Part shown: piece by piece, positions 41,977 to 52,838 of the stretch
Numbering within the stretch: the first letter of the stretch is position 1
Layout of the letters: the number at the start of each line of letters is the position of its first letter
Source: Psychrobacter sp. APC 3426
GTDB taxonomy: Bacteria > Pseudomonadota > Gammaproteobacteria > Pseudomonadales > Moraxellaceae
Reading direction: 5' to 3'
NCBI RefSeq assembly: GCF_030408035.1
Contig: NZ_JASDCF010000006.1
Coordinates: 1 to 64,000, forward strand
Length of the DNA: 64,000 bases
Notes under the pieces: model-generated
Told to the model about the DNA's origin: nothing
The model's database searches: none
The model's input: the letters and a program-made list of their open reading frames with translations, nothing else
Made by a program: the position numbers and the translations under genes

Positions 41977-44283
41977 CTACCCAACCTCAACACTCGTCAC
42001 ATTCTGAAAACCTCTTGGCAACTGCCCACCACGATTACCACGACTGCCCGTATAGTTGGCTAAATCGTTGGGTTTTAGCGTTACGTGCCGTTTACCAGCA
42101 GTAATGATTAGGCTGTCTTGCTGGCTGAGTGGCGTGATGGCAAGCACCTCTTCACCGTCTTTTAATTTAATCAGCTTATTACCCTTACCACGTGCCTGTT
42201 CAGGCAAATCATCAAGGGCAAATATCAATAGATATCCTGCATTGGTCACGACAGCGAGATGGTCAGGCGCTACATTTGAATTGGTTTCTGAACCGTCAGC
42301 ATTAGCAATCGTTTCCACTGGTGCATCGATACGCGCAACAGGGAGCAAACGGCTACCAGTCGCTAGATTGATGATGTTTTTACCTGCTTTTTGATTGCTA
42401 TCAAGATTACCAATGTTATTGATAAAACCATAACCTGCTGAACTGGCAAGGATAATACGCTGATTGTCAGCACCGGTTAATAATTGCTCAAAGCTAGCAC
42501 CTGCGGGTGGTTTAAGTACGCTGGTTAGCGGATCACCTTGCCCGCGTGCCGAGGCGAGGCTATGCGCGTCAATACTATAGCTGCGTCCAGTGCTATCGAG
42601 CACGTAGATTCTCTCATTGGATTTGCCGCGCACGTGGGCTTGATAGCTATCACCCGAGCGATAGGTCATGCCAGCGGCATCGACTTCATGACCTTTGGCG
42701 GCGCGAATCCAGCCCGCTTTCGATAGGATAGCGGTGACAGGCTCACTTGGTACGAGGTCGGACTCTTTGAGTGCTTGCGCTTCCTCGCGTTCTGCCAATT
42801 GTGATACGCGCTCGTTACCGTGTTCCTTCATATCAGCGGTAAGCTCATCAATCATCAGATTGGTCAGGCTGTCTGGATTGTCCAAGTACTCTTGAATGAT
42901 GGCGCGTTCGGCTGCCAGCTCATCTTGCTCGCGGCGCAGCTCAATCTCTTCTAGTTTAGCGAGCTGACGCAGACGAATGTCCAAGATAGCATTGGCTTGT
43001 ATCTCAGTCATGTCATAGTCTTGCATCAATGATAATTTTGGATCGTCTTCTTCACGAATGATACGAATGACTTCATCGATATTCAGATAAGCAATCAGCA
43101 AACCTGCAAGGATATGCAAGCGCTTATCGATTTTATCGAGGCGATATTGCAGACGGCGCGTGACCACTGAGCGGCGACAGACGAGCCATTCTTCAAGGAT
43201 TTCTTTGAGGTTTTTGACTTGTGGCTTACCATTTAGGCCAATCATATTCATATTGACGCGGTAATTGCTTTCAAGATCAGTACTGGCAAACAAATGACTC
43301 ATGACGCGCTGCACATCGACGCGGGTAGATTTTAGCTCTAAGACGATACGGCAAGCGTTTTCATGGTCTGATTCATCGTGAATATCAGTAATCCACGGTA
43401 GTTTCTTATCCGTCATCAGCTTAGCGATTTGCTCTTGAATCTTATTGCCTGAGACTTGGTAAGGAAGCGCATCGATGATGACGAGATTTTTTTCTTTTGG
43501 GTCAATGTGAAAGGTGGCGCGCATTTTATAGCTGCCGCGACCGCTCTCATACATCGCCTGCAAGTCTTTTTTACCGGTAATGATTTCAGCTGGCGTTGGC
43601 AAGTCAGGCGCTGGTATCGATTGGGTTAATTGTTTAACCGATAGCTCAGGATTTTTTAGCAGACGAATAGCCGCGCGTACCACTTCATTAAGGTTATGCG
43701 GCGGGATATCGGTTGCCATACCAACCGCAATACCAGTCGTACCATTTAATAAAATATTGGGCAGGCGGGCAGGTAGGGTGGTTGGCTCTTGCATGGTGCC
43801 ATCGAAGTTATCTTGCCAATCAACCGTGCCTTGTCCTAATTCTGCAAGCAAGGTATTGGCGTAAGCGGACATTTTGGCTTCGGTATAACGCATCGCGGCA
43901 AAGGATTTGGGATCATCAGGGCTACCCCAGTTACCTTGACCCGTGATGAGCGGATAGCGATAACTAAACGGCTGTGCCATTAGTACCATGGCTTCATAAC
44001 AGGCGCTATCACCATGCGGATGATATTTACCCAGCACGTCACCGACCGTACGCGCCGACTTTTTCGCCTTGGCAGAGGATTTCAGCCCCAGTTCGCTCAT
44101 CGCATAGACAATACGGCGCTGTACAGGCTTTAGGCCATCAGCGATATTGGGCAACGCCCGATCCATGATGACGTACATAGCATAGTTGAGATAGGCTTGT
44201 TCAGTGAACTCCGCCACGGAGCGGGTATCCATCGGTTCATTTGGGATAATGGGAGCAATCGTATTATCAATAACATCGGACAT
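41977..44283 (-). CDS. parC: DNA topoisomerase IV subunit A
   Basis: ParC cuts and rejoins DNA to decatenate daughter chromosomes, with ParE. The 768-residue protein has catalytic Tyr133 ([11 protein letters not shown]). The quinolone region is [15 protein letters not shown] with S93 and E97 (E. coli S80 and E84), the sensitive form. The DNA-gate domain ([22 protein letters not shown]) and long coiled-coil tower follow. The shortened C-terminal beta-propeller is typical of ParC, not GyrA. I chose ATG 44283 (MSDVIDN); the frame is open 30 codons more without support. parE is not adjacent. The ribosome-binding site is weak. Confidence 0.93.
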   Translation of the reverse strand: MSDVIDNTIAPIIPNEPMDTRSVAEFTEQAYLNYAMYVIMDRALPNIADGLKPVQRRIVYAMSELGLKSSAKAKKSARTVGDVLGKYHPHGDSACYEAMVLMAQPFSYRYPLITGQGNWGSPDDPKSFAAMRYTEAKMSAYANTLLAELGQGTVDWQDNFDGTMQEPTTLPARLPNILLNGTTGIAVGMATDIPPHNLNEVVRAAIRLLKNPELSVKQLTQSIPAPDLPTPAEIITGKKDLQAMYESGRGSYKMRATFHIDPKEKNLVIIDALPYQVSGNKIQEQIAKLMTDKKLPWITDIHDESDHENACRIVLELKSTRVDVQRVMSHLFASTDLESNYRVNMNMIGLNGKPQVKNLKEILEEWLVCRRSVVTRRLQYRLDKIDKRLHILAGLLIAYLNIDEVIRIIREEDDPKLSLMQDYDMTEIQANAILDIRLRQLAKLEEIELRREQDELAAERAIIQEYLDNPDSLTNLMIDELTADMKEHGNERVSQLAEREEAQALKESDLVPSEPVTAILSKAGWIRAAKGHEVDAAGMTYRSGDSYQAHVRGKSNERIYVLDSTGRSYSIDAHSLASARGQGDPLTSVLKPPAGASFEQLLTGADNQRIILASSAGYGFINNIGNLDSNQKAGKNIINLATGSRLLPVARIDAPVETIANADGSETNSNVAPDHLAVVTNAGYLLIFALDDLPEQARGKGNKLIKLKDGEEVLAITPLSQQDSLIITAGKRHVTLKPNDLANYTGSRGNRGGQLPRGFQNVTSVEVG

Positions 44284-44651
44284 AGAATAGGTTTCGCTTA
44301 TCAGTTTTAATAGATATAAATAATTGGTGCAAGTGTGCAAATAGGATAGTGCTATCGTAAAGGATATTGGCAAAATTAAAAAGGCATAAGTCAGAATAGA
44401 CGACAGGTCGTGACGTGCTAGATAGACGTGCTGATTGCGTTTTGGCTGATGGCTTTTACAAAATAAGATAAGTATAGTGAATCAGACGCATATTATTTGC
44501 CTTTTTATTGAGCACCTCTTTTATTTGTTGAGCGCCTGTTTTATAGCGCACTACTCAATAATGCTTATCAACAATTATTATAAAAGCTGTAAAACGGATT
44601 TGTTATCATCGAGCTGTCTATTCAAACTGCCTATCCTATGGAGTAGCTACT
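44284..44651. other. Divergent spacer between parC and the VWA gene
   Basis: This 368-base AT-rich spacer must hold the promoters of both divergent genes. A TATAGT box at 44473-44478 is a possible -10 for the plus-strand gene without a good -35. I see no gene or strong hairpin. Confidence 0.4.
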
Positions 44652-46463
44652 ATGTCACCTGCTTATTTATCACGAATGTGTGCCCATCTTTTAACCAAAA
44701 ATACGCTATTAGTCAGTGCTGTCGCCAGTATGATGGGGTTGGCAGCGTGTAGCTCATCGCCAGTGAGTCAGCCAGTGAGTCAGCCGGTGGCTGAGCCGAC
44801 CAGCAGTACGGTCCGTCAAGAGAACGTAAAGCAACCAGATAATAAAAGATCCGTGCAGCCTATCGTAGCAGTGGCCGAGTTGGAGATGGCACAGCCAAGT
44901 GCTGTTGTGGCTGATAGCGCGATGAGCAATAGCATCATGACACGCTCAGCACCACAATTGAGTATTCGTCCATTATCTGGCATCAGTATACAACCAGCAG
45001 CGCGTGATAATTATCAAAAGAACGACGCCAATCCAGTACACCGTACCACTGAGATGGCGGTTGCCACTCTGTCCATTGATACCGATACTGGCAGCTACGC
45101 CAATGTGCGTCGTTATCTTAATGAGGGGCAGTTGCCACCTGTCGATGCCGTGCGCGTAGAGGAGTTAATCAACTATTTTAACTATCAATTCGATGATGGC
45201 AAACGTATCGCCAACGCACCGTTTGTGGTCGCAACGGAGGTGGTTGATTCACCATGGGATAAGGCCGATCAAGAGAATAAAATCGTCAAAGTCGGGATTA
45301 AAGCGGTTGAGAATAGTTGGTCTAATAAAACTGCCAATCAAGTTATGCCGCCCGCTAACTTGGTGTTTTTGGTCGATGTGTCAGGCTCCATGTCATCACG
45401 CGATAAGCTACCACTGGCGCAATCGTCATTGAAATTACTTACCGAGCAGATGCGCGCGCAAGACAATATTAGCATTGTCACGTATTCGGGCACTACCAGT
45501 GTGGCGCTGCCTACGACCAGTGGTGACCAAAAAGCAAAAATACTTGCTGCCATAGAAAGCCTAAACGCTGCTGGCTCGACCAACGGTGAAGACGCCTTAA
45601 AGCTGGCTTATAGGCAAGCAGAACAAGGCATGGAAAAGAACGGTATCAATCGTATTATGATGCTGACCGATGGTGATTTTAATGTCGGTATTAGTAGTGT
45701 TGATGAGATGCTAGCGTTGGTCAAAGCCAATCGCGATCGCGGCATCTCCCTATCGACTGTCGGTTTTGGTCGTGGCAATCTCAACGACCACATGATGGAG
45801 CAAATGGCGGACAACGGCAATGGTAACTATAGCTATATCGACAGTTTGACTGAGGCAAAAAAAGTCTTTAGCGATGAGCTGGCAGCGACCTTTAACACTG
45901 TTGCCAAAGACGTCAAGGTACAAGTGGAGTTCAATCCAAATGTGGTCAGCGAGTGGCGTTTAATCGGTTATGAAAACCGTGTACTGAACGAGCAGGATTT
46001 TAATAATGATAAAGTCGATGCCGGCGAGCTTGGGGCAGGTAAGGCAGTCATTGCGCTGTTTGAAGTAACGCCAACGGGTGCAAAAGGATTGTTTAGCGAG
46101 CGCCGTTATAATGAGAATGAATCAAAGAAAACTGCTAGCGGTAAAAAAGCGAACGAGCTAGGCTATCTAAATATTCGCTATAAGTCGCCAAAAGGTGGCA
46201 GCTCAAAACTGATAAGCCAACCGATTATTAATGCCAGCCGCCCTTTAAATAAAGCCAATATTGATACCCAGTTTGCCATCGCCGTTGCAGGCTTTGGTCA
46301 ACGCTTAAGTCAGAGTGACTATATCAATGATTGGCAATATAGTGACAGCTCTAAACTTGCGACAAACACCTTTACCAAGCAACCAAATAGTGATAAAGAG
46401 GGCACGCGCCGTAACTTTGTGACCTTAACAGAACTTGCTGAAGCCTTGGATAACAAGCGTTAA
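44652..46463 (+). CDS. YfbK-like von Willebrand factor A lipoprotein
   Basis: A 603-residue lipoprotein with signal LLVSAVASMMGLAAC (Cys about 34) and a QPVSQPV repeat just after it. The N-terminal vWF_A-N block is STDTDTGSYANVRR-like (here LSIDTDTGSYANVRRYLNEG, with PPVDAVRVEELINYF). The VWA domain has the metal-ion site DVSGSMSSRD (from about 242) and LTDGDFNVG. The C-terminal DUF3520-type part contains LGYLNIRYKSP and FAIAVAGFGQ. This order matches E. coli YfbK. GGAG is placed nine bases before ATG. Its role is unknown, possibly as an envelope scaffold. Confidence 0.88.
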   Translation: MSPAYLSRMCAHLLTKNTLLVSAVASMMGLAACSSSPVSQPVSQPVAEPTSSTVRQENVKQPDNKRSVQPIVAVAELEMAQPSAVVADSAMSNSIMTRSAPQLSIRPLSGISIQPAARDNYQKNDANPVHRTTEMAVATLSIDTDTGSYANVRRYLNEGQLPPVDAVRVEELINYFNYQFDDGKRIANAPFVVATEVVDSPWDKADQENKIVKVGIKAVENSWSNKTANQVMPPANLVFLVDVSGSMSSRDKLPLAQSSLKLLTEQMRAQDNISIVTYSGTTSVALPTTSGDQKAKILAAIESLNAAGSTNGEDALKLAYRQAEQGMEKNGINRIMMLTDGDFNVGISSVDEMLALVKANRDRGISLSTVGFGRGNLNDHMMEQMADNGNGNYSYIDSLTEAKKVFSDELAATFNTVAKDVKVQVEFNPNVVSEWRLIGYENRVLNEQDFNNDKVDAGELGAGKAVIALFEVTPTGAKGLFSERRYNENESKKTASGKKANELGYLNIRYKSPKGGSSKLISQPIINASRPLNKANIDTQFAIAVAGFGQRLSQSDYINDWQYSDSSKLATNTFTKQPNSDKEGTRRNFVTLTELAEALDNKR

Positions 46464-46829
46464 TAAAAGCGTAATATACGGTAGTTTTTATTAACAATAA
46501 AACATTGTTCAGTAATAAATAATTAGTAACAATCAGAGGTATGGTCAGTCATATTGTAGATAAGCATTTGATATTTATATATTTAATTGCCGTCAAGTAA
46601 GTTTGCGAACTCAGGTAGCAATCTTTTATATTGAGTAGTTTGTATAAAGTGTGTATGTTAATGAACAAAGGGCTATTTACCGCTATATTGTTCACTCATC
46701 ACCATACGAAGACATCGCCAGTTTGCTACCATCACGATGGTTTGTAGATGTTTTGATGACTCATATGTTTATCACACTGTGATTGGCATGGGTGGACGAT
46801 AGCGTACTATTACTAGGAGAGAACAGATT
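46464..46829. other. Spacer upstream of the first acyl-CoA ligase gene
   Basis: No gene is seen. Two short palindromes occur: ACCATCACGATGGT near 46728 and ATCACACTGTGAT at 46771. The second, about 50 bases before the start codon, is listed separately. Confidence 0.4.
46771..46783. promoter_or_regulatory. Operator candidate before the first acyl-CoA ligase
   Basis: ATCACACTGTGAT is a perfect 13-base palindrome, 47 bases before the ATG. It is not the known FadR or PsrA site and has the half-sites of a CRP box in reversed order. The second ligase gene lacks it. A regulator cannot be named. Confidence 0.35.
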
Positions 46830-48557
46830 ATGGAAAATCACGGTAACCTAACTCGTCGCAACGACAAAATATGGGTCAACACTTACGCAAAGCTTGGTAT
46901 TCAGTACGATATTGATATGCCACCCGCCAATACGTCGTTAATCGACATCCTTGAACAGAACTTTATTACCCATGCTGGTCGCACTGCGTTTGTGTGTATG
47001 GATGTAAAGCTGTCTTATGAAGAGTTAGACCAATATAGTAAACAGTTCGCCGCCTACCTACAGTCATTAGGACTGCAAAAAGGCGATAAAGTTGCGGTCA
47101 TGATGCCCAACATCTTGCAGCTTCCAGTGGCCGTACTGGGTGTGTTACGTGCCGGCATGGTACTGGTCAACGTTAACCCACTATATACCACAAAAGAGCT
47201 TGAGCATCAGCTAGATGACTCTGATACCAAAGCGTTGGTATTGCTTGAAAACTTTGCCAAAACTTATGAAGACATCGGTAAAGACTTGGTCGATCATGTG
47301 ATTGTGACTTCAATGGGCGACTTAATGAGTCCATTAAAAGGTCTGATTGTGAATACCGTGGTTCGTCATGTCAAAAAAATGGTGCCGCCATTCCATATTA
47401 AGGGCAGCGTAAAATTCAAAAAAGCGTTACACAGTTTCCCAGCGAAAAAATACAAACGTCCTAACGATATCGGTTTGGATGATGTGGCAGTGCTTCAATA
47501 CACCGGTGGTACTACAGGTGTGGCAAAGGGCGCGATGCTGACGCACGGCAACTTAGTCGCCAACTTAATTCAGTGTGATACCTATCTGGGCGACGCTTTT
47601 GATAAATTCCAAGATCTTAATGAGCAGCCAGTTATTATGACGGCGTTACCGCTATATCATATTTTCTCATTTACCGTTTGTGGCATGTTTGGCTTGTACC
47701 GTGGCTGTATCGGTCTGCTAGTACCAAACCCACGCGATGGTGCCAGCTTAATCAAAGCCTATAAAGATTATCCACCAGCGTTTTTCCCAGCAGTAAATAC
47801 GCTGTTTAATGCGCTTGCTAACAGTGATGCATTTAAAGCGCTAGACCATAGCAAGCTTGAGATGTCGATGGGCGGCGGTATGGCAGTATTAAAAGATACC
47901 GCAGCTAAGTGGGAAAAAATTACAGGCAATATTATTGTGCAAGGTTATGGTCTGTCAGAGACTTCACCGGTTGCTTCAGCAAATCCGCAAGGTACTGGTG
48001 AGTTCTCAGGTAATATCGGTCTACCGATGCCTGGCACTGACATGGCTATTTTGGATGAAGAAGGCAATGAAGTGCCACTTGGCGAGCGCGGCGAAATCAG
48101 TGTTCGTGGTCCGCAGGTCATGAAAGGCTATTGGAAGCGTGAAGATGCGACCAATGAAGTGATGACGCCTGACGGTTATTTCCGCACCGGTGATATTGGC
48201 ATCATGGATGAGGAAGGCTACTTTAAGATTGTCGACCGCAAAAAGAATATGATTCTGGTATCAGGTTTCAACGTTTATCCAAACGAAGTAGAAGACGTGA
48301 TGTCGGGTCATCCAAAGATTTTGGAATGTGGCGTCATTGGTATCGACGATGAAAAGAGTGGCGAAGTACCGAAGATTTTTGTGGTGCGTAGTGACGACAG
48401 CTTGACTGAAGCAGAAGTGCTCGATTATAGCAAAGAAAATCTAACCGGTTATAAGCGTCCGCGTTATGTTGAATTCATCGATGAGTTACCTAAGTCGAAC
48501 GTTGGTAAGATTTTACACAAAGACTTGCGTACTCTCGAAGAAAGTAAGCACAGTTAG
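46830..48557 (+). CDS. fadD: Long-chain fatty acid-CoA ligase, copy 1
   Basis: This enzyme activates fatty acids to acyl-CoA with ATP at the inner membrane for beta-oxidation. The 575-residue protein has the AMP-binding P-loop YTGGTTGVAKGAML (about 228-241), VQGYGLSETSP, and YFRTGDIGIMDEEGYFKIVDRKKNMI near the hinge. The conserved C-terminal lysine is in PKSNVGKILHKDLR. Residues 1-20 are polar. GGAGAG precedes ATG. A close paralog follows 630 bases downstream on the same strand, separated by a terminator. The family can also take medium chains, so chain length is not fixed by sequence. Confidence 0.9.
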   Translation: MENHGNLTRRNDKIWVNTYAKLGIQYDIDMPPANTSLIDILEQNFITHAGRTAFVCMDVKLSYEELDQYSKQFAAYLQSLGLQKGDKVAVMMPNILQLPVAVLGVLRAGMVLVNVNPLYTTKELEHQLDDSDTKALVLLENFAKTYEDIGKDLVDHVIVTSMGDLMSPLKGLIVNTVVRHVKKMVPPFHIKGSVKFKKALHSFPAKKYKRPNDIGLDDVAVLQYTGGTTGVAKGAMLTHGNLVANLIQCDTYLGDAFDKFQDLNEQPVIMTALPLYHIFSFTVCGMFGLYRGCIGLLVPNPRDGASLIKAYKDYPPAFFPAVNTLFNALANSDAFKALDHSKLEMSMGGGMAVLKDTAAKWEKITGNIIVQGYGLSETSPVASANPQGTGEFSGNIGLPMPGTDMAILDEEGNEVPLGERGEISVRGPQVMKGYWKREDATNEVMTPDGYFRTGDIGIMDEEGYFKIVDRKKNMILVSGFNVYPNEVEDVMSGHPKILECGVIGIDDEKSGEVPKIFVVRSDDSLTEAEVLDYSKENLTGYKRPRYVEFIDELPKSNVGKILHKDLRTLEESKHS

Positions 48558-48750
48558 TCAACGAACGCTTACGTCTAGGTAGCATGCGATGAGTGTCCAT
48601 ATTAAGTCGCTATATTGAAGGTCTATATGGTTGAGTGCTTATTATTAAATACCTATATTTTAGGTACTCAATATAGACTGAAGTATGGATGCCCAGCTTA
48701 GCATTTATATGAATAATGTGATGCTACTGCTATTAGAGTCGTCATAACCA

Positions 48751-48790
48751 AAAATGATAAGGTCGCTTACATGCTGCCTTGTCATTTTTT
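48751..48790 (+). terminator. Terminator between the two acyl-CoA ligase genes
   Basis: AAAATGATAAGG pairs with CCTTGTCATTTT (one G-U) around a fourteen-base loop, ending in a T run. It lies about 195 bases after the first ligase stop. Confidence 0.8.
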
Positions 48791-48925
48791 GCCTTTATCC
48801 CTTTATGCCTTTTATATTGCTCTAAGTCATACGACACTACTTCGGCAGAACAGCACCAGTGCTATAGATAGAGAATTCGTAGCAAAACTGCTATAGTGCG
48901 CATCGACATATTTTTATCTTTAACG

Positions 48926-48959
48926 GCAAAACCATACGGATGTTTTAGGTTGGTTTTGC
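48926..48959. other. Hairpin upstream of the second acyl-CoA ligase gene
   Basis: GCAAAACCA and TGGTTTTGC are perfect nine-base arms around a sixteen-base loop, with no T tail. It may be a protein-binding or RNA leader structure. Confidence 0.35.
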
Positions 48960-49187
48960 GTGGGCTGCTTTGCAAACCTTACATAATAAAAGTAATTTAC
49001 AACTTAGCGATGCTAAGCTATTGTGCCATTTATCATTGACTTAATAGTACTCTATGCTTCAAAAATCTTATGAATGATAAACCCGACTGAGTTACTCTGT
49101 TTTTTATTCATAAGCTTTTGCTGTCATCGATTACTCACAAAAGATAATGGTGTTCTATATTATTAACGGCGACATTTAAGGGAAATT

Positions 49188-50966
49188 ATGACCGACAATA
49201 TCAATAAAGAGACAACAGCGAGCCAAAACACAACCGGTAGAATATATGAGGGCAATGCATTTCCTGATGTGCCCACGATATCTAGTGACAGTCCATGGTT
49301 GAATGCTTACGAGCGCTACGGTATCGATGCAACCATCGATATGCCAGATGACAATACCTCTTTGATTGATGTGTTTGAGCGTAACTTTAGCCGTTATGGT
49401 CAAAAACCTGCCTATATCTGTATGGGCGCCTCTATTACCTTTAAACAACTGGACTTATATAGCCGTCAAATTGCCAGTTACTTACAGTCATTAGGACTGG
49501 TCAAGGGTGACAAAGTCGGCGTGATGATGCCCAATATCTTACAATATCCAGTCGTTGCGCTAGGTATCATCCGTGCAGGTATGGTGCTGGTCAATGTTAA
49601 CCCTTTATATACCAGCCGTGAGCTGTCACATCAGTTGCATGACAGTGGCGCTAAAGCCTTGTTTATCGTTGAAAACTTTGCAAAAACGTATGAAGATGCG
49701 GAAGACAAAGGTCAGGTTAAGCACGTCATCGTCTGTAAAATTGGCGATATGCTAGGTACGATTAAAGGGGCAATGGTCAACCTAGTCGCGCGCCATGTCA
49801 AAAAAATGATTCCTGCGTATCGACTACCAAACAGTATCAGTTTTAAGCAAGCATTGAGCGCGGTATCGGCGAGTAAGTATCAACGTCCTGATTTGAATTT
49901 AAGCGATGTGGCATTGTTGCAGTATACTGGTGGTACCACTGGTGTTGCCAAAGGTGCGATGCTGTCTCACGGTAACTTAGTCGCCAATATGCTGCAGATT
50001 AGTGCCCTTATGAACAGTGCATTTGATGATGATGCTGATGCTAGTGATGTGATTTTGACCGCGCTACCGTTATATCATGTATTCTCATTTATGGTTTGTG
50101 GTATGTATGGCATGTACCAAGGTTATGCTGGTCTGCTGATTCCAAACCCACGCGATTTGGATGGTTTGATTAAAGAGATGGGCAAGTATAAGCCTTCATT
50201 TATACCTGCGGTAAATACCTTGTTTAATGGTTTAGTGCATAAAGAAGGGTTTGCAGACCTAGACTTCTCTAATTTAAAAGCCTCTATCGGCGGCGGTATG
50301 TCGGTATTGCCAAGCGTGGCAAAAGAGTGGCATAAAATCACTGGCCTACCTATCGTTGAAGGCTATGGTCTGTCTGAAACCTCGCCAGTGGTTGCTTTCA
50401 ACCCTATGACCATTTCTGAATTTACAGGAAAAATCGGTATTCCTGCTTCTAGTACGGATGTGATTTTGATTGATGATGAAGAAAACGTAGTCGCGACAGG
50501 CGATCGCGGTGAGATCTGTGTAAAAGGCCCACAGGTGATGATTGGTTATCAAAACCGTCCGAAAGAAACGGCTGAAACCTTTACAGCCAGCGGTTATCTA
50601 AAAACCGGTGACATCGGTATCATGGACGAAAAAGGCTTTATCAAAATTGTCGATCGTAAAAAAGACATGATTTTGGTTTCGGGCTTTAACGTCTACCCAA
50701 ATGAGATTGAAGAGGCCATGAGCGAGCATCCAGCAGTGGTGGAGTGCGGTGCGATTGGTATTCCAAATGATCAGCGCGGCGAAGAGCCGAAGCTATTTGT
50801 GGTCAAAAAAGGCGACGTCACCGAGCAAGAGCTGCTTGATTTTGGTAAAAAGCAGTTGACGGGTTATAAACGTCCACGCCACATACAGTTCGTTGATGAA
50901 TTACCAAAATCAAACGTCGGCAAAATTCTGCGTAAAGAATTGCGTAAGATGGAAGGCTTAGAATAA
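49188..50966 (+). CDS. fadD: Long-chain fatty acid-CoA ligase, copy 2
   Basis: A 592-residue paralog of the preceding ligase, differing mainly in a longer polar N-terminus (about 30 residues). Shared blocks are YTGGTTGVAKGAMLSHGN, VEGYGLSETSPVV, YLKTGDIGIMDEKGFIKIVDRKKDMI and PKSNVGKILRKELRKME. The catalytic residues are intact, so both copies look active. The start context AAGGGAAATT gives a ribosome-binding site. Tandem fadD1-fadD2 pairs occur in Pseudomonas with different chain-length preference and regulation. Whether that applies here is inference. Confidence 0.9.
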   Translation: MTDNINKETTASQNTTGRIYEGNAFPDVPTISSDSPWLNAYERYGIDATIDMPDDNTSLIDVFERNFSRYGQKPAYICMGASITFKQLDLYSRQIASYLQSLGLVKGDKVGVMMPNILQYPVVALGIIRAGMVLVNVNPLYTSRELSHQLHDSGAKALFIVENFAKTYEDAEDKGQVKHVIVCKIGDMLGTIKGAMVNLVARHVKKMIPAYRLPNSISFKQALSAVSASKYQRPDLNLSDVALLQYTGGTTGVAKGAMLSHGNLVANMLQISALMNSAFDDDADASDVILTALPLYHVFSFMVCGMYGMYQGYAGLLIPNPRDLDGLIKEMGKYKPSFIPAVNTLFNGLVHKEGFADLDFSNLKASIGGGMSVLPSVAKEWHKITGLPIVEGYGLSETSPVVAFNPMTISEFTGKIGIPASSTDVILIDDEENVVATGDRGEICVKGPQVMIGYQNRPKETAETFTASGYLKTGDIGIMDEKGFIKIVDRKKDMILVSGFNVYPNEIEEAMSEHPAVVECGAIGIPNDQRGEEPKLFVVKKGDVTEQELLDFGKKQLTGYKRPRHIQFVDELPKSNVGKILRKELRKMEGLE

Positions 50967-50990
50967 ATCTAGCAGCAAACTTTACCAAAA

Positions 50991-51033
50991 CAGCGGCGTA
51001 ATAGCGTGAGGGAATCTTGCTATTGCGCCGCTG
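50991..51033 (+). other. Strong hairpin without T tail after the second ligase
   Basis: CAGCGGCGTAATAGC pairs with GCTATTGCGCCGCTG (one G-U), giving a fifteen-pair stem with a thirteen-base loop, 25 bases after the ligase stop. The following bases are CCACGTTAG, so it is not a classical terminator. It may stabilise the mRNA 3' end or act with another factor. Confidence 0.6.
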
Positions 51034-51202
51034 CCACGTTAGGATATCTTAATATTTACGTCTGCTAGAGTGTGTGGTGATTGTTCATTTTGATAGATGC
51101 TTATCGAGTTTGATTTTTTATCCTATAAACATCAGCCAGCCACGTAATGACACCTCTCTTATTTTATAACACTGCTTTTAAAACACTGTACTAGGAATTT
51201 TT

Positions 51203-51919
51203 ATGCGTATTGACAATCGTGAGCTTGACCAACTTCGTTCGATCAGCTTTGAGCGCCACTATACCAAGCATGCAGAGGGCTCTGTATTGGTCAGCTTTGG
51301 CGATACCAAAGTTCTCTGTACCGCAAGTGTTGAGTCAGGTGTACCGCGCTGGTTAAAAGGCAAAGGCAAAGGTTGGATTACCGCTGAATATGGCATGTTG
51401 CCACGTGCGACTAATACCCGTAATCAACGTGAGGCAGCACGCGGTAAGCAGTCAGGTCGTACGCAAGAAATCCAGCGCTTGATTGGTCGCAGCTTGCGCG
51501 CCATGATTGATTTGAGTAAGTTGGGTGAAAATACCATCTATCTTGATTGCGACGTCTTGCAAGCGGATGGTGGTACTCGTACCGCTAGTGTTACTGGTGC
51601 TGCTATTGCTTTGATCGATGCACTTGAGAGCATTCAAAAGACCAAAAAACTTAAAGCTGATCCATTGATTGGATTGGTTGCTGCTGTTTCTGTCGGTATG
51701 AAAGATGGCGAGGCGTATCTAGATTTGAACTACGAAGAAGACTCTAGCTGTGATACGGATTTGAATGTCGTCATGACTCAAAAAGGCGAGTTCATTGAGC
51801 TTCAGGGTACTGCTGAAGAAAAGCCATTTACCCGTGCTCAGGCAGATGACATGCTTGCGATGGCTGAAAAAGGTATCGCCGAATTGATTAAAATGCAGCA
51901 GACCGCTTTAGGATGGTAA
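51203..51919 (+). CDS. rph: Ribonuclease PH
   Basis: RNase PH trims the 3' ends of tRNA precursors using phosphate. The 238-residue length is standard. Family blocks are [77 protein letters not shown] and [19 protein letters not shown]. Arg residues for phosphate binding in the TRNQRE and QSGRTQE segments are present. AGGAA precedes the ATG. It is full length, not frameshifted as in E. coli K-12. Confidence 0.97.
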   Translation: MRIDNRELDQLRSISFERHYTKHAEGSVLVSFGDTKVLCTASVESGVPRWLKGKGKGWITAEYGMLPRATNTRNQREAARGKQSGRTQEIQRLIGRSLRAMIDLSKLGENTIYLDCDVLQADGGTRTASVTGAAIALIDALESIQKTKKLKADPLIGLVAAVSVGMKDGEAYLDLNYEEDSSCDTDLNVVMTQKGEFIELQGTAEEKPFTRAQADDMLAMAEKGIAELIKMQQTALGW

Positions 51920-52040
51920 TCTGCTTTTGATGATTATATGAACTTATGAAAATTTAACTTTCTAACGGTTTGTGTTTCATGGTGGTTCATTCATGGACTG
52001 TCATTTTTATTTATAGATATTCAGCAATAGGTAATAATGC

Positions 52041-52565
52041 ATGCTCAAGCTGACTGATGACGGCGCCAAAATCACTCTACAAGGTCAGCAGCAAACGGCT
52101 GACAATGGACTATTTTGGTTTGGGTCTGCATTGCTTGTGGGTGCAGTAGCGGTCGCTATGGCAATGAGCCTATTGCCTGAACGCTTGGCTATTGGCGCGC
52201 TAGCATTGCTTATTATCGGTAGTTTTATATTTAATAGGCAGCGCCTAAAGCACAAGAAGTCTATGAGCGGCATGATTAGCAGTGGCGTCTTATGGGTGCG
52301 CAATGGTGAATTGGTGCATGACAATCAAGGCAAGCGTGAGCATATTCAGCTGACGGCAGAGAATCGCATTACGCTGACTGGCGAGCAGCTAGAGATTGCT
52401 GATATCGACGGTACACGCAAATATCATATTAGTGGCTTTGATAGCATCCAAGAAGCCAAAGCCGCTCAAGCGATACTAGAGGGTCAGACATTCACTAAGC
52501 GCCATGCCAATATAAAGATGAGCAACGATTCCTCTGTTTCTGAATCTGAAAAAAACAACCAATAG
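52041..52565 (+). CDS. Two-helix membrane protein of unknown function
   Basis: A 174-residue protein I do not recognise. The N-terminal 20 residues are polar. Two close hydrophobic helices (about 24-43 and 47-64) are joined by a short loop (LPERLA). The rest is cytoplasmic, with strand-like EHIQLTAENRITLTGEQLEIADI and a helical end. This layout recalls small PH-like membrane proteins (a bPH-type domain after two helices), but the match is weak. The ribosome-binding site is poor (AATAGG). It follows rph by 121 bases on the same strand and may be cotranscribed. Confidence 0.55.
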   Translation: MLKLTDDGAKITLQGQQQTADNGLFWFGSALLVGAVAVAMAMSLLPERLAIGALALLIIGSFIFNRQRLKHKKSMSGMISSGVLWVRNGELVHDNQGKREHIQLTAENRITLTGEQLEIADIDGTRKYHISGFDSIQEAKAAQAILEGQTFTKRHANIKMSNDSSVSESEKNNQ

Positions 52566-52838
52566 GATACTCCTAAAACTTGCTTCTGCATTGCACATGA
52601 TTCAATGCTATCCGCTTCCTTGTAAATAGCATTGCTTTAATTACTTTTCTCTTGAAAATTAAATCCTTAACGTACTCTCTAGCTGCACCATTAATCTGCG
52701 TTTTAATACCCCTCATCGCCTATGCATCTGCAATAGTGCTTGCAGATTCGTGCCTAAATGGTTTATAAGTAAGTTTAGAGAGTCCGTAAACCACTATTTT
52801 TATCTTGGTATTTATGTTTTATTGACAAGGAGTCAGTC

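Larger units (their letters stand above)
48558..49187. other. Spacer between the two acyl-CoA ligase genes
   Basis: No gene is present. Besides the terminator and hairpin listed separately, GTCTATAT with GAGT near 48621 and ACTC with ATATAGAC near 48666 form a bulged inverted repeat enclosing TACCTA/TAGGTA. The second ligase must have its own promoter here, but boxes are not clear. Confidence 0.45.

Noticed and set aside
44284..44373. Upstream extension of ParC
   Set aside because: The family N-terminus aligns with MSDVIDN at 44283; the extra 30 codons have no support.
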